A DNA stretch of 64,000 bases from contig CM062289.1 in assembly GCA_031216915.1 (NCBI GenBank), forward strand, positions 59,276,577-59,340,576, written 5' to 3'. Origin of the DNA: Pictodentalium vernedei. Lineage: Eukaryota > Mollusca > Scaphopoda > Dentaliida > Dentaliidae. Under the pieces are notes generated by a model, which was not told the DNA's origin, searched no databases, and saw only the letters and a list, made by a program, of their open reading frames with translations. The position numbers and the translations under genes were made by a program. Shown one piece after another: positions 21,010-32,159 of the stretch; within the stretch, counting starts at the first letter, position 1, and each line of letters opens with the position of its first letter.

Positions 21010-21110
21010 ACGACGACTGTACCCCCAGGTCTTCCCACGGACGCAATCAGCACGCATTTTGCGAACGTATTTCCACAATGGATATTCAGACGTATACGGT
21101 CGAAACAAAA
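21010..21110. repeat. Second copy of the degenerate repeat seen at 7.6 kb
   Basis: ACGACTGTACCCCCAGG, GCATTTTGCGAACGTATT line up with ACGATTGTTTCCGCAGG, GCATTTTGTGAACATATT at 7607-7670 in the same order and spacing. Confidence 0.5.
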
Positions 21111-21365
21111 GTTGTACATGTATCATCGCCAATTTTAAAAGGATTATTTCATCAACTCAGTTGCATTTACAGCAGGTCACTAGCCGAGAGGGCGCGAGTC
21201 AAGAGGGCGGGTGCATCAGCCCCGGGATTTTTGGTGTTTTATAAAAGTGTAGGTTGACCTATCGATACGTCTGAGCTGAAAGTCGTGGGAAGGCTTTTAG
21301 TATGGGACTCCGACGCTGGTGGAGGTGGCAAGAGTACGACGTTTCATTACTGCCCTGGAGCCAAT

Positions 21366-21581
21366 ATTATAAAACTTTTACAATTGTATTTTCTAGAATT
21401 GTATTTTCTACCAATTAAGATAACCGACCTAAAATGAATCATTAGCATTCTAAAAGATGTGGCAATTTGCCTTTCTGGCAAATTGCCACATCTTTGAAAA
21501 TGCTGATGGTTCATTTCAACCTATTTAAAGTCATAATCAGAAAATACAATTCTAGAAGATGCAATTGTAAATGTTTCATAG
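21366..21581. mobile_element. Family N hairpin element, copy 2
   Basis: Start TATAAAACTTTTACAATTG; core GATGTGGCAATTTGCC / GGCAAATTGCCACATC. Compared with copy 1 (GATATGG / CCATATC) both arms carry the paired change. Confidence 0.85.
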
Positions 21582-22562
21582 TATTTGTTCCAGATTCCAT
21601 TCATATAAAAATCCCACTTGTTCTAGTTTCTTGGTTTTCCACCGGTCTGTCCTGCATCATGGTGGTCACGATCATATTTGGAGAAAGAATGCACCATACA
21701 CACAGAAATACTGGCAATAAATTACCAAAATTTTATGGAAATAACGGAGTGGATATTGTCAAAAAAATACAGGAGAATGCTTCTCCTCGCACTAATTTAA
21801 AAAAAAAATTCTGGTGAGGACCCACAGACCCCCGCTTATCGCTTCGAGCCTTCGGCGCTCGCAGGGCCCGTAACGCACATTCTGCACATTGCTCCGGGAC
21901 CTGTCCTCGCTCTAGGCGGCCCTGCAGCAGGTACGAAAAGGACAAACACAAAATCACACTTACAATGACATTTTCTGCTACCTATAGGTATCGCGGAACT
22001 AAATATTGAAATTAGAGTGAACCGCCTTAAAATGTTGAACTCGGAAATGACGCAATCTCTAAAAATAAACAGCCTTGGGAAAATCCATTGTTTCAATAAA
22101 AGTTTGAAACATTCTATTGACATCTTGCATTATTGTTGAATATTCCTGATAAAAAAGAGGGTGATTTGATGACTTTTGGACCTAAAAAATACAATTTACT
22201 TTTTGTGTGTTTTTGTAGGGAATTCCCTGAAAAATATGTGCACGTGACCGGTACTTCCCTTTGTGTCAATTTTTCTCCCTTATTTGTTGCATGACCACCT
22301 GTTTTCAGATCAGAAAAAGTTGTCTGAAGGGCTATACTTGATAGAGATATTTGAATGCCAAAATTAAACTGATGAGATCATATTTTTTTCCACCTGAACG
22401 TTATAATGGTCGCCTATGGGAAAATATTTAGTTCTGTGATACCTATAGCTCAATTATCGAAAGTCTGTACAGCTGATAATACCTTCTACAAAGTTTTAAA
22501 AACCAATTGTGCTTAATAGATATTTTATATACTTCGTTATTTGTTCCGCTACAAAGAAGATA
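21582..22562. other. Unassigned; GC-rich hAT-like stretch at 21815-21935
   Basis: GACCCCCGCTTATCGCTTCGAGCCTTCGGCGCTCGC resembles ACCCCCTAGCCTTCGGCGCTC at 28192-28212, a motif often seen inside hAT-type elements. Ends are not defined. The remainder shows nothing. Confidence 0.35.
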
Positions 22563-22821
22563 CAGTACGTGGAGAGTGTATTATCACTAAATCGCCCGCA
22601 GAGTGGAGATTCCACCCAAGCAATAATTGCAAATTTGTTGCAAAGCATAATAAGCACAGGCAAAGTTTCAACCAATGGACCTCCGGGTTAAACCCGGAGG
22701 TCCATTGGCTGAAACATTGCCTGTGTTTTTTGTGTCCATATGTATAAAATTTGAAAGTTATAGTTTGGGTGATAACTCCACTCCACGGGTGATTTAGTTA
22801 CAATCCACTCTCCACGTACTG
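22563..22821. mobile_element. Family B palindromic TA MITE, copy 4
   Basis: CAGTACGTGGAGAGTG and TCCACGTACTG ends flanked by TA; core with CCGGGTTAAACCCGG. Confidence 0.92.
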
Positions 22822-23530
22822 TAGCTATTATTCATGTTGTTGAAAGATGTTTTTTCTCTCGAAATTGTGATATCATTTCGAATTTATTAATTGGGTTAAT
22901 TGACCACAGCATTGACTTCGATTTCGCCATGTCATCGATTCCAGATGTGTAGTGTACTAAATGATAAGCGTTAAAACATCATGTGACACCTTTCGCTGCA
23001 AAATTCATTTTCACTGGCCACAAGTTCCTAAAGAAGGCCACCCGCAATTGTTAAAGCTTCATAAAGGATAGCAGGGCCAATTATTCACCGACGGTTCACA
23101 CAGGTCGCTTGTGACACGGACAATACAACCCGGATAACAATCTCTAACAATACGGAAGTATGGGATAATCGTATTTTGAAACCTTGAACACCACGGGTTC
23201 GTCGACGATTAAGCTTGTTTGATTTAATTGTAACCTGTCAAAAATACTTCACAAAAACACCCCAACCCATATTAAAAAGAGGATTGTAAACATCTGAATA
23301 GATGTGAAAATCGGAAATTATGGATCTCCACATTCGATACAACGTATAATTCGTATAATGCAAATCCCAAATGGTTTAATGTTCTGAGTAAAGTGAAGCT
23401 TTTTCTTATATATATTTATATCATGTGTGGTGAGTCGATGCTCATTTTTTTTATTTCTCCAATAAGTAGTATTGTGAGCTCTTATTTAGTTTTGTTTTAG
23501 TTTAGGTTCTCTTGCTTTACTAAATTCACT
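22822..23530. other. No recognised feature
   Basis: AT-rich unassigned sequence. Confidence 0.5.
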
Positions 23531-23562
23531 AACGAGCCCATCGGGATCGCGGTGGCTCAGTG

Positions 23563-24365
23563 CAGTGGCATAGCGGAAAATCTTGTGCTCCCCCCCCCCT
23601 CCCCGCGAGATAAAGACGGGGGCCCTTTCATAACGGTGGTTGCCTTTAAAACGGGAGCAGATTTAGTGTTGTTACCGTGCACAGCATACAGGATTTCACG
23701 TAGTACATACGCCATAAATTAAATGAAGGTATAGCCTATAGGATCGATTCTAAAAGTAGGACTCTGTAGACTTTTTCATAACATGTTTTAAGTTTCACCC
23801 CCACCATCCAACGATACACACATGCACGCCCATCATGTGTGACTTGAGAGGCACCATGTATGTATATTGTTCATTTCTTACCCCTATCAGTTACAATGAT
23901 GTAGCGTTCACTTAACCCTTTACCTAACCTGAAAAGCAGACGACACTTGCAGAAATAATTCTTGAATTACTAATTTTTTTTCATTTTTTGTCTCAAAAAC
24001 ATAGGTTATGACCCCTCTTGGAACGAGCTCGACGAGCTTGTTCCAACGAGGGGTCATAACCTATGTTTTTGAGACAAAAAATGAAAAAAATAATGAAAAT
24101 TAATTGGCGATTTTTGAGAATAGCGCTGGCCGGTTTTGGCCTTTACGTTAGGTAAAGGGTTAAAAGAATAATACATAGACTACAAAGAGTACGTCGTGTG
24201 GAAGTGAGAGTTTGAAATTATGTGTATTTGGTACACAGTCTCGCTCTCTCTCTCCCTTTCCCTCTTTCTTCCAGCGTTGGGACGTCCTTCAAGACGGGGC
24301 CTCCTTCTAGCCGCCCCCCCCCCCTCCGCAATGCGGGCCCTGCGGGCCCATCCCCTACGCCACTG
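23563..24365 (-). mobile_element. hAT-I copy 2 with nested A1
   Basis: The ends are CAGTGGCATAGCGG and CCTACGCCACTG. An exact 8-bp target duplication GCTCAGTG lies at 23555-23562 and 24366-24373, inside the SINE A box. Inside: poly-C, CTATAGGATCGATTC, the A1 MITE, a CT tract and GCGGGCCCTGCGGGCCC. The layout equals copy 3 in reverse and copy 1. Confidence 0.93.
23912..24163 (+). mobile_element. Family A1 MITE nested in hAT-I2
   Basis: TTAA ends, left AAAAGCAGACGACACTTGC, right GCTGGCCGGTTTTGGCC. It sits at the same site as in hAT-I1 and hAT-I3. Confidence 0.93.
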
Positions 24366-24702
24366 GCTCAGTGGTAGACTGTTGGACTTCTATGCTAGAG
24401 GTCCCGAGTCCGATCCCCGTCCGGTACGACCCTTGTGTCCCTGGGCAAGGCACTTTATGCCGGTTGCCTACATGGGGGCACGATAATGCCGTGTACTAAG
24501 ACGTACTTTCACGTCGATTGTGCACATGTCTTCAACCACTGTAACCCTGCTTGAGAGGAGCTTGAACAGAGTTAGACTGTTGAGGAGCTGACAGTTGTTC
24601 ATCGATGCTCGGTGGTTCTCTCCGGGTACACCGGCTTCCTCCACCCGTAAAACTGTCACGGTCACGATTGGCCATTGTACATAAGTAGGTGACCTTAAAC
24701 AC

Positions 24703-24705
24703 CAA

Positions 24706-24783
<78 letters not shown>
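24703..24783 (+). repeat. (AAAT)n SINE tail
   Basis: About 20 AAAT units form the tail of the SINE above. Confidence 0.95.
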
Positions 24784-24784
<1 letters not shown>

Positions 24785-24838
24785 CGAGCCCATCAACTTA
24801 TGTTAGTGCGTCTTGTTGATCACTAGCCTGGGACCAAT

Positions 24839-25051
24839 ACTATAAAACTTTTACAATTGTATTTTTCAGAATTGTATTTTCTTTTCATGGAAATAACTAA
24901 TTGAAATGAATCATTAGCATTTTCAAAGATGTGGCAATTTGCCAGTTGGCAAATTGCATTATCTCTTGAAATATTAATGATTCATTTCCGTAATTTATAA
25001 TCACCTGAAGAAAATTCAATTCTGGAAAATACAATTGTAAACGTTTTATAG
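24839..25051. mobile_element. Family N hairpin element, copy 3
   Basis: Best preserved ends: ACTATAAAACTTTTACAATTG and CAATTGTAAACGTTTTATAGT. Core GATGTGGCAATTTGCC; the right arm is mutated (GCATTATC). Confidence 0.85.
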
Positions 25052-25066
25052 TGTGGGCTTCAGGAT

Positions 25067-25951
25067 CAGGGATGTGGCGACAGGGGGGGGGGGGGGGGGG
25101 GGCGTGTCCCCCCCCTCCCCAGCTAGGAGTATTTTTTTCAATAGTTGGAAATTCCGAGGTCAAAAATCAAATAGTTGGAAATGCAATAAATTAACATTGT
25201 TCATGAACAATATTAAAATTCCAACTTAATGATGAGAAATTTTGATCTTTTATTTCCAACTGGAAACTTGAGTTTCAAATTTCCTACTCTAAAATTGACA
25301 TGGCCTCAAAATGTCGACTCTGACATCAATCCGGTAAATTTTCTGACCCAGACACATTATAAATGATACTTTTTCCGTTTCAGGACTAGTGAAAATTTTC
25401 AGAAGGGTTCATAAGCTCGTCATTAACCTTCTTGTGTGATGTGCGCCGCCGAGTTTAATCAAAAGCATATTACTTCCCCGAGAAAGGGTCAGCTATGGTC
25501 TGCGAATATTTGTAAAACATTCATTTATTTGTCAGGTGACGCCAGAAAGACAGCCAATCTGGCTATGGCATTTCCCAACGGTATATCCTGTATTGTTACA
25601 AATGTTGTAATATATCAAAACATCATGATTGTAAAACATGTATACTGTTAAATAAACTATCTATCTAAACTATCTATAAGCATGTGTATATATATATAAT
25701 CACGTTAACCCTTTACCCAACGCAGACGATTTCAAAATTCATTATTTTAAATATCCTTTTTTAAATTTGTATTTTTTCAGCAGCTGTATTTGCATATTAC
25801 GCGGGCGGATGTGGGCGATTCGTTGGTTAAAGGGTTAAAAGATATCACGCAGAGCTGCAGTGCAACCACCTATCGAAACTACTCACAGTTGGAATTTACA
25901 CCTGTGCCCCCCCCCCCCTCCCCCAGCTGAAACCCTCTAGCCACATCCGTG
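25067..25951. mobile_element. hAT-AA element
   Basis: The ends are CAGGGATGTGGCGAC and GCCACATCCGTG. An exact 8-bp target duplication TTCAGGAT lies at 25059-25066 and 25952-25959. Long poly-G (25082-25102) and poly-C tracts lie inside both ends. It contains a deleted A2 MITE (25705-25838). A 71-codon frame inside has no motif. A CTATCTATCTA-like stretch near 25665 may be the tail of an old retroposon. Confidence 0.85.
25705..25838. mobile_element. Family A2 MITE lacking its palindrome
   Basis: TTAACCCTTTACCCAACGCAG start and GTTAAAGGGTTAA end with CGGGCGGATGTGGGCGATTCG. The central hairpin is deleted (134 bp instead of about 249). Confidence 0.85.
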
Positions 25952-26314
25952 TTCAGGATACAGACTATAGGTGTACGATAATGAAAACTCAGTGATCGAG
26001 TCATGTAAAGTTTCGAAATTCGATTCGAAATCGTGCTGATGATACTACTCGATTCGATCAAAGTCGTGCTGAATCGAAAATCTTTGAATTGTCGAGATGT
26101 TCTCAGAATCGTTCCAAGTGTCTCCTCTTGAACTCTTCTTCGATCACCAGATCTCCTGTCCAGGACAGCACCCCACCCTCCTGTACAGCAGACCAGGTAA
26201 TAGAAGAAAAGTGTAAGGATGTTCCGCTACCAAACTGACTTTGATTATGTTCAGAATATTCCGCCTTTTTGTTTGACTTGTCCAAACAGAAAAGTCGTCA
26301 TTATTTACAATACT

Positions 26315-26349
<35 letters not shown>

Positions 26350-26749
26350 GATGCCGTTGCGGTAACCGGTTCTCGTCAGATCACCGAAGTTAAGCAACGT
26401 CGAGCCCGGTTTATCCTCGGATGGTTGACCGTCTGAGCGATCGATTCGGACTCCCGCGTTGTGTCCTTGGGCAATGCACTTAACCCCGATTGTCCACATG
26501 GGGACCACGATGACGCCGTGTACTAAGGCGTACTGCGCGTCGATGGTGCGATTGTCTTCAACCAATCTAACCCTGCCTGTGCTGCAGTGCGGAGTTACGA
26601 TGTTGGGGAGCTGGCAGCTGCTCGTCGTTGCTCGGTGGTTCTCTCCGGGTACTCCAGCTTCCTCCACACGTAAAACTGTCACGGTCATGATGAGCCATTG
26701 TGCATAAATATGTGACCTTAAACACCAAGAAATAATAATAATAATAATA
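26315..26749 (+). mobile_element. SINE with 5S rRNA-derived head
   Basis: The head CTCGTCAGATCACCGAAGTTAAGCAACGTCGAGCCCGGTTTATCCTCGGATGGTTGACC-like segment (about 26373-26431) follows 5S rRNA through its internal promoter (A box region AAGTTAAGC and C box GGATGG..GACC). It is joined to the same body used by the tRNA-headed SINEs. The flank TACAATACT is duplicated (26306-26314 and 26750-26758). The 5' end is a run of 32 G (26315-26346). Confidence 0.9.
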
Positions 26750-26786
26750 TACAATACTTGAGTGGAGACGGGCAATATTTACGGTT

Positions 26787-27026
26787 GTAACCCTTTGAAC
26801 CCTAGTGGTATGTTCCTTGTCAGTTCAATATTGGCAATTGGACGAGTCCATATTCATTATTTGAGGGTAGACCAATTAATATTTTCAACGTGCAGCCTTG
26901 GGGCTGCACGTTGAAAATATTGATCGGTCAACCCCATACATTCACTTTGCAGCCATTTTTTTAATGAAATTATGACGTATGATGTTCCTGGGCCGGAAAA
27001 AGGGCCACTCGGGTTTAAAGGGTTAA
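26787..27026. mobile_element. Family E palindromic TTAA MITE, copy 1
   Basis: Left TAACCCTTTGAACCC and right GGGTTTAAAGGGTTAA ends. Core hairpin AATATTTTCAACGTGCAGCC / GGCTGCACGTTGAAAATATT. The TTAA-CCCTTTGA end is similar to family A. Confidence 0.85.
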
Positions 27027-27149
27027 GAGAGTGCGATATTTACAATTTGAAGTGATATGAGATTAAATTCGAGATTCGATTCGAAATCCGCTTGCTGATT
27101 CGATTCAGGAGCCGATTCGATCTGAAAATTGAGATTCGCAGTGCCCTAC

Positions 27150-27705
27150 TTTGTGGCCACACCCTTCTCCAAAGGTGCGGAGGGACTTTTAGTATGCGCA
27201 AATTGTGTCTGTCTCTATACATGGGACTGCCACGGAGGCTCCAGCTCGATTGGGACAACACAAACCACAAAATGCATGTCGCTGGAGAAATCGTTTGCGA
27301 TCAAGAATCGATCCAGGTATCGCTGGCCGTGCGGGATGGGGGAGGGGGTAGGGGGGGGGGGGGCTGCGCCTTAATCTCCTCGAACACCGAACAGAATTGT
27401 TAACGGTATCTGAAAACAAACAACATTTGATATGTATGATACACGGCACCAAAGGCTGCAGTAAAATGTTCCCTACTTAATTTCACGCCGTACTGGATAA
27501 AGAGTGTGTATTCCCCATAGCCACCCCTCCTCTCTCCGAGACCTTCACCTATCCATGCCTAACACTGAGTGTAAATATAGGCCCACAATACCGCGATAAT
27601 AGTGACTATCCCACCTCTGTGATTCTCTTTCTATCGCTGTATCAGTATAAATAATGCTAGATACACGAGGCACACAGAGCATATCAATATCATATGAATT
27701 ATGAT
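27150..27705. other. Unassigned; poly-G at 27341-27361
   Basis: Overlapping short frames on both strands reflect compositional bias; no recognised element. Confidence 0.45.
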
Positions 27706-27917
27706 TTAACCCCCTATGCACTGGTGTCAAAATATCCAGATTTCAAGTAGCCATTTTTCCCATAATGCAACTGGGAATTTAACCAATTCAATTTTGTTTG
27801 ACAGAGCTCAATGAGCTCTGTCGAACAAGATTGAATTGGTTAAATTTCTAGTTGCATTATGGAAAACATTTGTACCCTGAACTTTAGATATTTCGACATC
27901 AGTGTGTAGGGGGTTAA
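27706..27917. mobile_element. Family C palindromic TTAA MITE, complete
   Basis: TTAACCCCCTATGC start and GTGTAGGGGGTTAA end. Core ATTTTGTTTGACAGAGCTC / GAGCTCTGTCGAACAAGAT, with outer arms AATGCAACTGGGAATTTAACC and complement. Confidence 0.9.
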
Positions 27918-28159
27918 ACAGTCACTACATTTTCACTCAAATATAACTTAGAAACGAATGGAAAATTGCAGTACATGGCGCGTATGGCTTGCTGTATGTC
28001 CTCGTCTGAACCGTCACTTTCATTTATTGATCGTGTAGTTGAATGCAAACTCAAGTTTCGATGCATAGAATACCAATAATTTCGAACGAAAAGAGCGGCA
28101 ACATAACATTGGAAATACACCCCGAGGCTCTCAAATCATTTCAATCTTTCAAAATTCAC

Positions 28160-28257
28160 CAGGGGGGGGGGGGGGGGGAGCATGCCCCCGGACCCCCTAG
28201 CCTTCGGCGCTCTTGTATGGTAACCACCCCTTATACAAATCCTAGCTTCTCCACTGC
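28160..28257. mobile_element. hAT-like end fragment
   Basis: A poly-G tract, GCATGCCCCCGGACCCCCTAGCCTTCGGCGCTC and the end TCCTAGCTTCTCCACTG. No left end or target duplication was found. Confidence 0.35.
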
Positions 28258-29027
28258 CGGAAAGTGGAGCTATAACTATTGAAAAATGGCCCAAGGACCA
28301 AGGAATATCAGGATAAGAATACATGAACCAGTTTTAGGGATTTGGGGTATAAATACATATAGAGTTGACATTTTTCAGAACAAGTGGGGAGGATCCCCCT
28401 CCCCTAACCCCCGTGGCTAGGCAACCGCGGTCAGATTTGTTTGAGGGAGGAGTACTCTTGTTTCCGAGGGACCATACACAGAACCCTCCACAAACATGCA
28501 ATCACTGAAGGAGATCGTTATCAAAATGAATCAGATATGAATTGAAAATCGCAGAAAGAATTATACAGTCCAGATGTACTGAACTGAAGAGCAACATAAA
28601 AAAACAATATCGGCCTAAATGCGACTGACAGAAGTTACACACTTTATGTTAAAGGATCTATACTTGTTATAAAAATGTGTTTTAACCAGTGCAACGTCGC
28701 CTTCAACCCCGAATAGAATTTATGGTGACATCTAGATGTCCTTTACTCATAGTGCAGGCTGCAGTCTTGTATTGGTGGGGTTTGTTTTGATTGTTGGACT
28801 GGAATATTTCGACAGCTTCGTGGATTTCAAAAAGAGGGTATCGGGGACGTATTCTGTGATGTGGCTGTAAGACCTTATGACAGACAGAGTCTAAATGCCT
28901 TCTCGTTGAAAACATGATGATTGATTTTCTCTGTGTAAGGGCTAACCTGATTGGCCTGGAATATCTAGATTATATGGGCCGTTCCTGGAATTTTATCGTC
29001 GTGTTGAAGGTACGCTCCTATGTGGGA
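28258..29027. other. No recognised feature
   Basis: A 70-codon minus-strand frame (28703-28915) has no motif I recognise. Confidence 0.4.
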
Positions 29028-29069
29028 CACTGTTGGAAAGGGCTCGTTTAGCCCTTTCCAACAGGGTAC
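29028..29069. repeat. Hairpin CCTGTTGGAAAGGGCT
   Basis: ACTGTTGGAAAGGGCT pairs with AGCCCTTTCCAACAGG around CGTTT. One arm (TAGCCCTTTCCAACA) recurs near 47169-47183. Confidence 0.7.
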
Positions 29070-29277
29070 CCATAATAGCTTTCCATCAGCAAAAAGCAAG
29101 GAAAAGAGACTCATAAATGTTCTTAATGAGATGCTCTTATGGGACGCACTGATACCAAATACTCTTACATTTTATCAGTGGCGTAGGGGATGGGCCCGCA
29201 GGGCCCGCATTGCGGGGGAGGGGGGCGGCTAGAAGGGGGCCCCCGTCTTGAAGGACGTCCCAACGCTGGAAGAAAGA

Positions 29278-29280
<3 letters not shown>

Positions 29281-29348
<68 letters not shown>
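29281..29348 (+). repeat. (GA)n microsatellite
   Basis: About 34 uninterrupted GA units, longer than the CT tract at the same site in hAT-I1 and I2. Confidence 0.95.
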
Positions 29349-29353
<5 letters not shown>

Positions 29354-29428
29354 CTGTGTACCAAACACACATAATTTCTAACTCTCCCTTCCAAACGACG
29401 TACTCTTTGTAGTCTATGTATTATTCTT

Positions 29429-29679
29429 TTAACCCTTTACCTAACGTAAGGACCAAAACCGACCAGAACTATTCTCAAAAATCGCCTATTAATTTTCATT
29501 ATTTTTTTCATTTTTTGTCTCAAAAACATAGGTTATGACCCCTCGTTGGAACGAGCTTGTCGAGCTCGTTCCAACGAGGGGTCATAACCTGTGTTTTTGA
29601 GACAAAAAATGAAAAAAATAGTTATTCAGGAATTATTTTTGCAAGTGACGACTGCTTTTCAGGTTAGGGAAAGGGTTAA
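29429..29679 (-). mobile_element. Family A1 MITE nested in hAT-I3
   Basis: TTAA ends; inverted relative to copy at 10864; near-perfect core. Same position in the host as in hAT-I1 and I2. Confidence 0.93.
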
Positions 29680-30054
29680 GTGAACGCTACATCATTGTAA
29701 CTGATAGCAGTGAGAAATGAACAATATATATACATGGTGCCTCTAAAGTCACACATGTTGGGCGTGCATGTGTGTATCGTTGGATGGTGGGGGTGAAACT
29801 TAAAACATGTAATGAAAAAATCTACAGAGTCGTACATTTAGAATCGATCCTATAGGCTATACCTTCATTTAATTTATGGCGTATGTACTACGTGAAATCC
29901 TGTATGCTGTGCACGGTAACAACACTAAATTTGCTTCCGTTTTAAAGGCAACCACCATTATGAAAGGGCCCCCGTCTCTATCTCGCAGAGGGGGGGGGGG
30001 GGGGGGGGGGGGGTGGGGGGGCACAAGATTTTCCGCTACGCCACTGCATTTTAT

Positions 30055-30807
30055 GCCAACAGTATATTACATCACACAACTGACCATCAAAAGGCAAAGA
30101 TACTTAAAAATGCTGTTCGTGTTTCGAAACAAGTAATGACATCAAAACAATGGATAAAAAAAATTGTCCCTCAAAATATCTTTCTGCAAAATGAACGTAC
30201 CTCTCCTTTGCAAATAGTGACATTGTGAAGCTGGAGCACACATAGAGCGAACAGCGGGAGAGGACCGACGTTAAAAGGGTAATCAATCTAAATAGCGCTA
30301 ATTTCCATCAAAGGAAACTAATTCGTTTGAAACATGTGGTATGAATAAATTTGACAAAAAAATGTTGGAAAATTACGAAAATACAAAAAGCATAACGTGT
30401 CTCATCTTGCTGATTATTTCAGGTGACTAAAGTGCAGCGATGGTATGCACAAAAGAAAAAAACGTTTTGTGTGACGATATGTGTTTGTGTTCAGGCCATT
30501 GTTGTATCGAAGGAATTCAATTCAAACAAGAGAAAAAAAATTGACTCTACACAATCAGTTTTGAGCACATTCAATTATTATTAATTCCCGACTAAGTAAA
30601 ATATTTTATTATTGTGTCACATATTAATAATCAAGACAAAAGACTGAAGAAATTGGTGTACAACGTGAAATGTTAAAAGGTTTTGGTTATAGCGAAGTAT
30701 TTTCTGTTTCCGTCAATAATATCCGAAGCACTAAATTTCTCTGACCATTAGTCGGAATGATGATATCAATCCGCATCCAATAATATAGTTAGCTCCCCAC
30801 GTGGATG
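30055..30807. other. No recognised feature
   Basis: AT-rich unassigned sequence. Confidence 0.5.
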
Positions 30808-30809
30808 TA

Positions 30810-31123
30810 CAGTTAAAACTGGAAGCCCTGTCTTGAACTGTGCGCCTATCTAGGCTTAATTCCGCGTAGGAATTGCGCGCAGTTGCCATATCGAATGGCA
30901 CCCAAAGCACGACAGGCTCTCCTGGTTACTCATAGCAAACACGGGCAATGTTTCTGCCAATGGACCTCCGGGTTACCCGGAGGTCCATTGGCTGAAACAT
31001 TGCTTGTGCACAGTCCATATGTACAGAATTTGATAGCCTTACTATGGTTCTAACGCGTAGATTAACGCGTATACCGACGTGCTATTTGTGCGCATTTCAT
31101 GACAGGACTTCTAGTTTTAACTG
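30810..31123. mobile_element. Family D palindromic TA MITE, copy 2
   Basis: CAGTTAAAACTGGAAGCCCTG start and CAGGACTTCTAGTTTTAACTG end, TA on both sides. Core CAATGGACCTCCGGG / CCCGGAGGTCCATTG shared with family B. Confidence 0.9.
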
Positions 31124-31125
31124 TA

Positions 31126-31830
31126 GATATTGGGGTGCGGTATGAGTGACCGTCCCATATTTTAATAGAAAGTGGTCAATCACCAGGCCTGTTCTGCAAT
31201 TTAAATTTATGTCCTTCTTAAAAGAGGTCAAAATCTTCAATGCAAATAATGTTTTTCATATTATATGTTGGTGTTGATGTCTGTACTTAGAGTCCGAGGC
31301 GTGCGGTCCCACCTGCACACCTACCTATCATACCCCTAACTCAGTTACAAGGAGTGTGAAAATAAGCTCGCTCAACCATTCCGAATCGCATCTCAGGTGT
31401 GATTATTGATCACTTTGACAATAAAATGCATCCTCATCAAGTGTCATTATTCATGCCCACCCCCCATCCGAGGCTCCTTCATTCATAAAACTCGATAAAT
31501 GTGATCCACATGCAACTGCCGAACACCCCGTACTTCCATAACCCCAGTCACCCACATAAACATGAAGACACTTTAGAAGAGCCAACACATTGGATCGACA
31601 TGCTGAAACATCCAGCCATTCTGACACTGGAGCAGTTACCCACCAATTACAATGGTGTGAGATGAATTTATTGGAACGTTCATTCTCTTCACACTTCTAT
31701 CACCTGATTCATTTACAAACACTAAACGTCCCCATTGAACCTGAATGGGAGCTTCTGTGAACTGGTAATCACCGAACACTTTCTAAGAACCAATAGTGTG
31801 TTGCACATAACCTTTAAAAAATAACCACCA
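31126..31830. other. No recognised feature
   Basis: Unassigned sequence without repeat ends. Confidence 0.45.
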
Positions 31831-32094
31831 TTGACTGATTGAGTGCTGGACACCACTACCAGGACTTTCAAAACAATGATGGTCCCAGATCAAAAGCTAT
31901 CATTTTCCTTGCTCATGTATTCATATTCAGTCAAACGCAAATAATATTGTGTTTATATAATTTATTTTATTACAATTTATTGGAGAGTGCCTGTGGGCAT
32001 GGTGCCTGTGGGCACTCTCCAATTATTTGTAACAAAATAAATTTTCAATAACAAATTCAGACCACCAAATATAATCTAACCCTCAACCAGTTAA
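31831..32094 (+). mobile_element. Family H TTAA element, copy 2
   Basis: Left TTGACTGATTGAGTG and right CTCAACCAGTTAA are inverted ends next to TTAA. The core hairpin ATTGGAGAGTGCC / GGCACTCTCCAAT has a duplicated loop (GTGGGCATGGTGCCT). Confidence 0.75.
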
Positions 32095-32159
32095 ATGTAA
32101 CTTTAAGAACTTGGTTTAAGACTGCGTCTAAAAGAAGATTGTCGATCTCCAGGCACAGT

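Larger units (their letters stand above)
23543..24782 (+). mobile_element. SINE, tRNA head b, split by hAT-I2
   Basis: An exact 12-bp target duplication AACGAGCCCATC flanks the whole stretch (23531-23542 and 24783-24794). The head begins GGGATCGCGGTGGCTCAGTG, is interrupted by hAT-I2 and resumes GCTCAGTGGTAGACTGTTGG. Head b has a different anticodon region (TTGGACTTCTATGCTAGAGG) from head a. The body has GTGTCCCTGGGCAAGGCAC. The (AAAT)n tail is about 80 bp. Confidence 0.9.
26005..27149. mobile_element. Family Z element, copy 1, with nested SINE and E1
   Basis: TTCGAAATTCGATTCGAAATC-type blocks at the left (26010-26090) and right (27060-27140), and a right end GATTCGCAGTGCCCTA. The TAGGGC-type end suggests hAT. 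It shares CTCCTGT..ACAG and ATTCCGC segments with 38141-38602. A 5S-headed SINE (26315-26749) and E1 (26787-27026) inserted into it. Confidence 0.6.
29176..30046 (+). mobile_element. hAT-I copy 3 with nested A1 and (GA)n
   Basis: CAGTGGCGTAGGGG start, GCTACGCCACTG end; exact 8-bp target duplication CATTTTAT at 29168-29175 and 30047-30054. Contents are the reverse complement of copy 2: GC-rich end, (GA)n at 29281-29348, A1 MITE, CTATAGGATCGATTC-complement, poly-G near the right end. No transposase. Confidence 0.93.

Noticed and set aside
26373..26431. 5S rRNA gene
   Set aside because: Only the internal part resembles 5S, it is diverged and is fused to a SINE body with a target duplication.
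29137..29394. Ser-Leu or Arg-Glu repeat proteins
   Set aside because: Direct translations of the (GA)n microsatellite.
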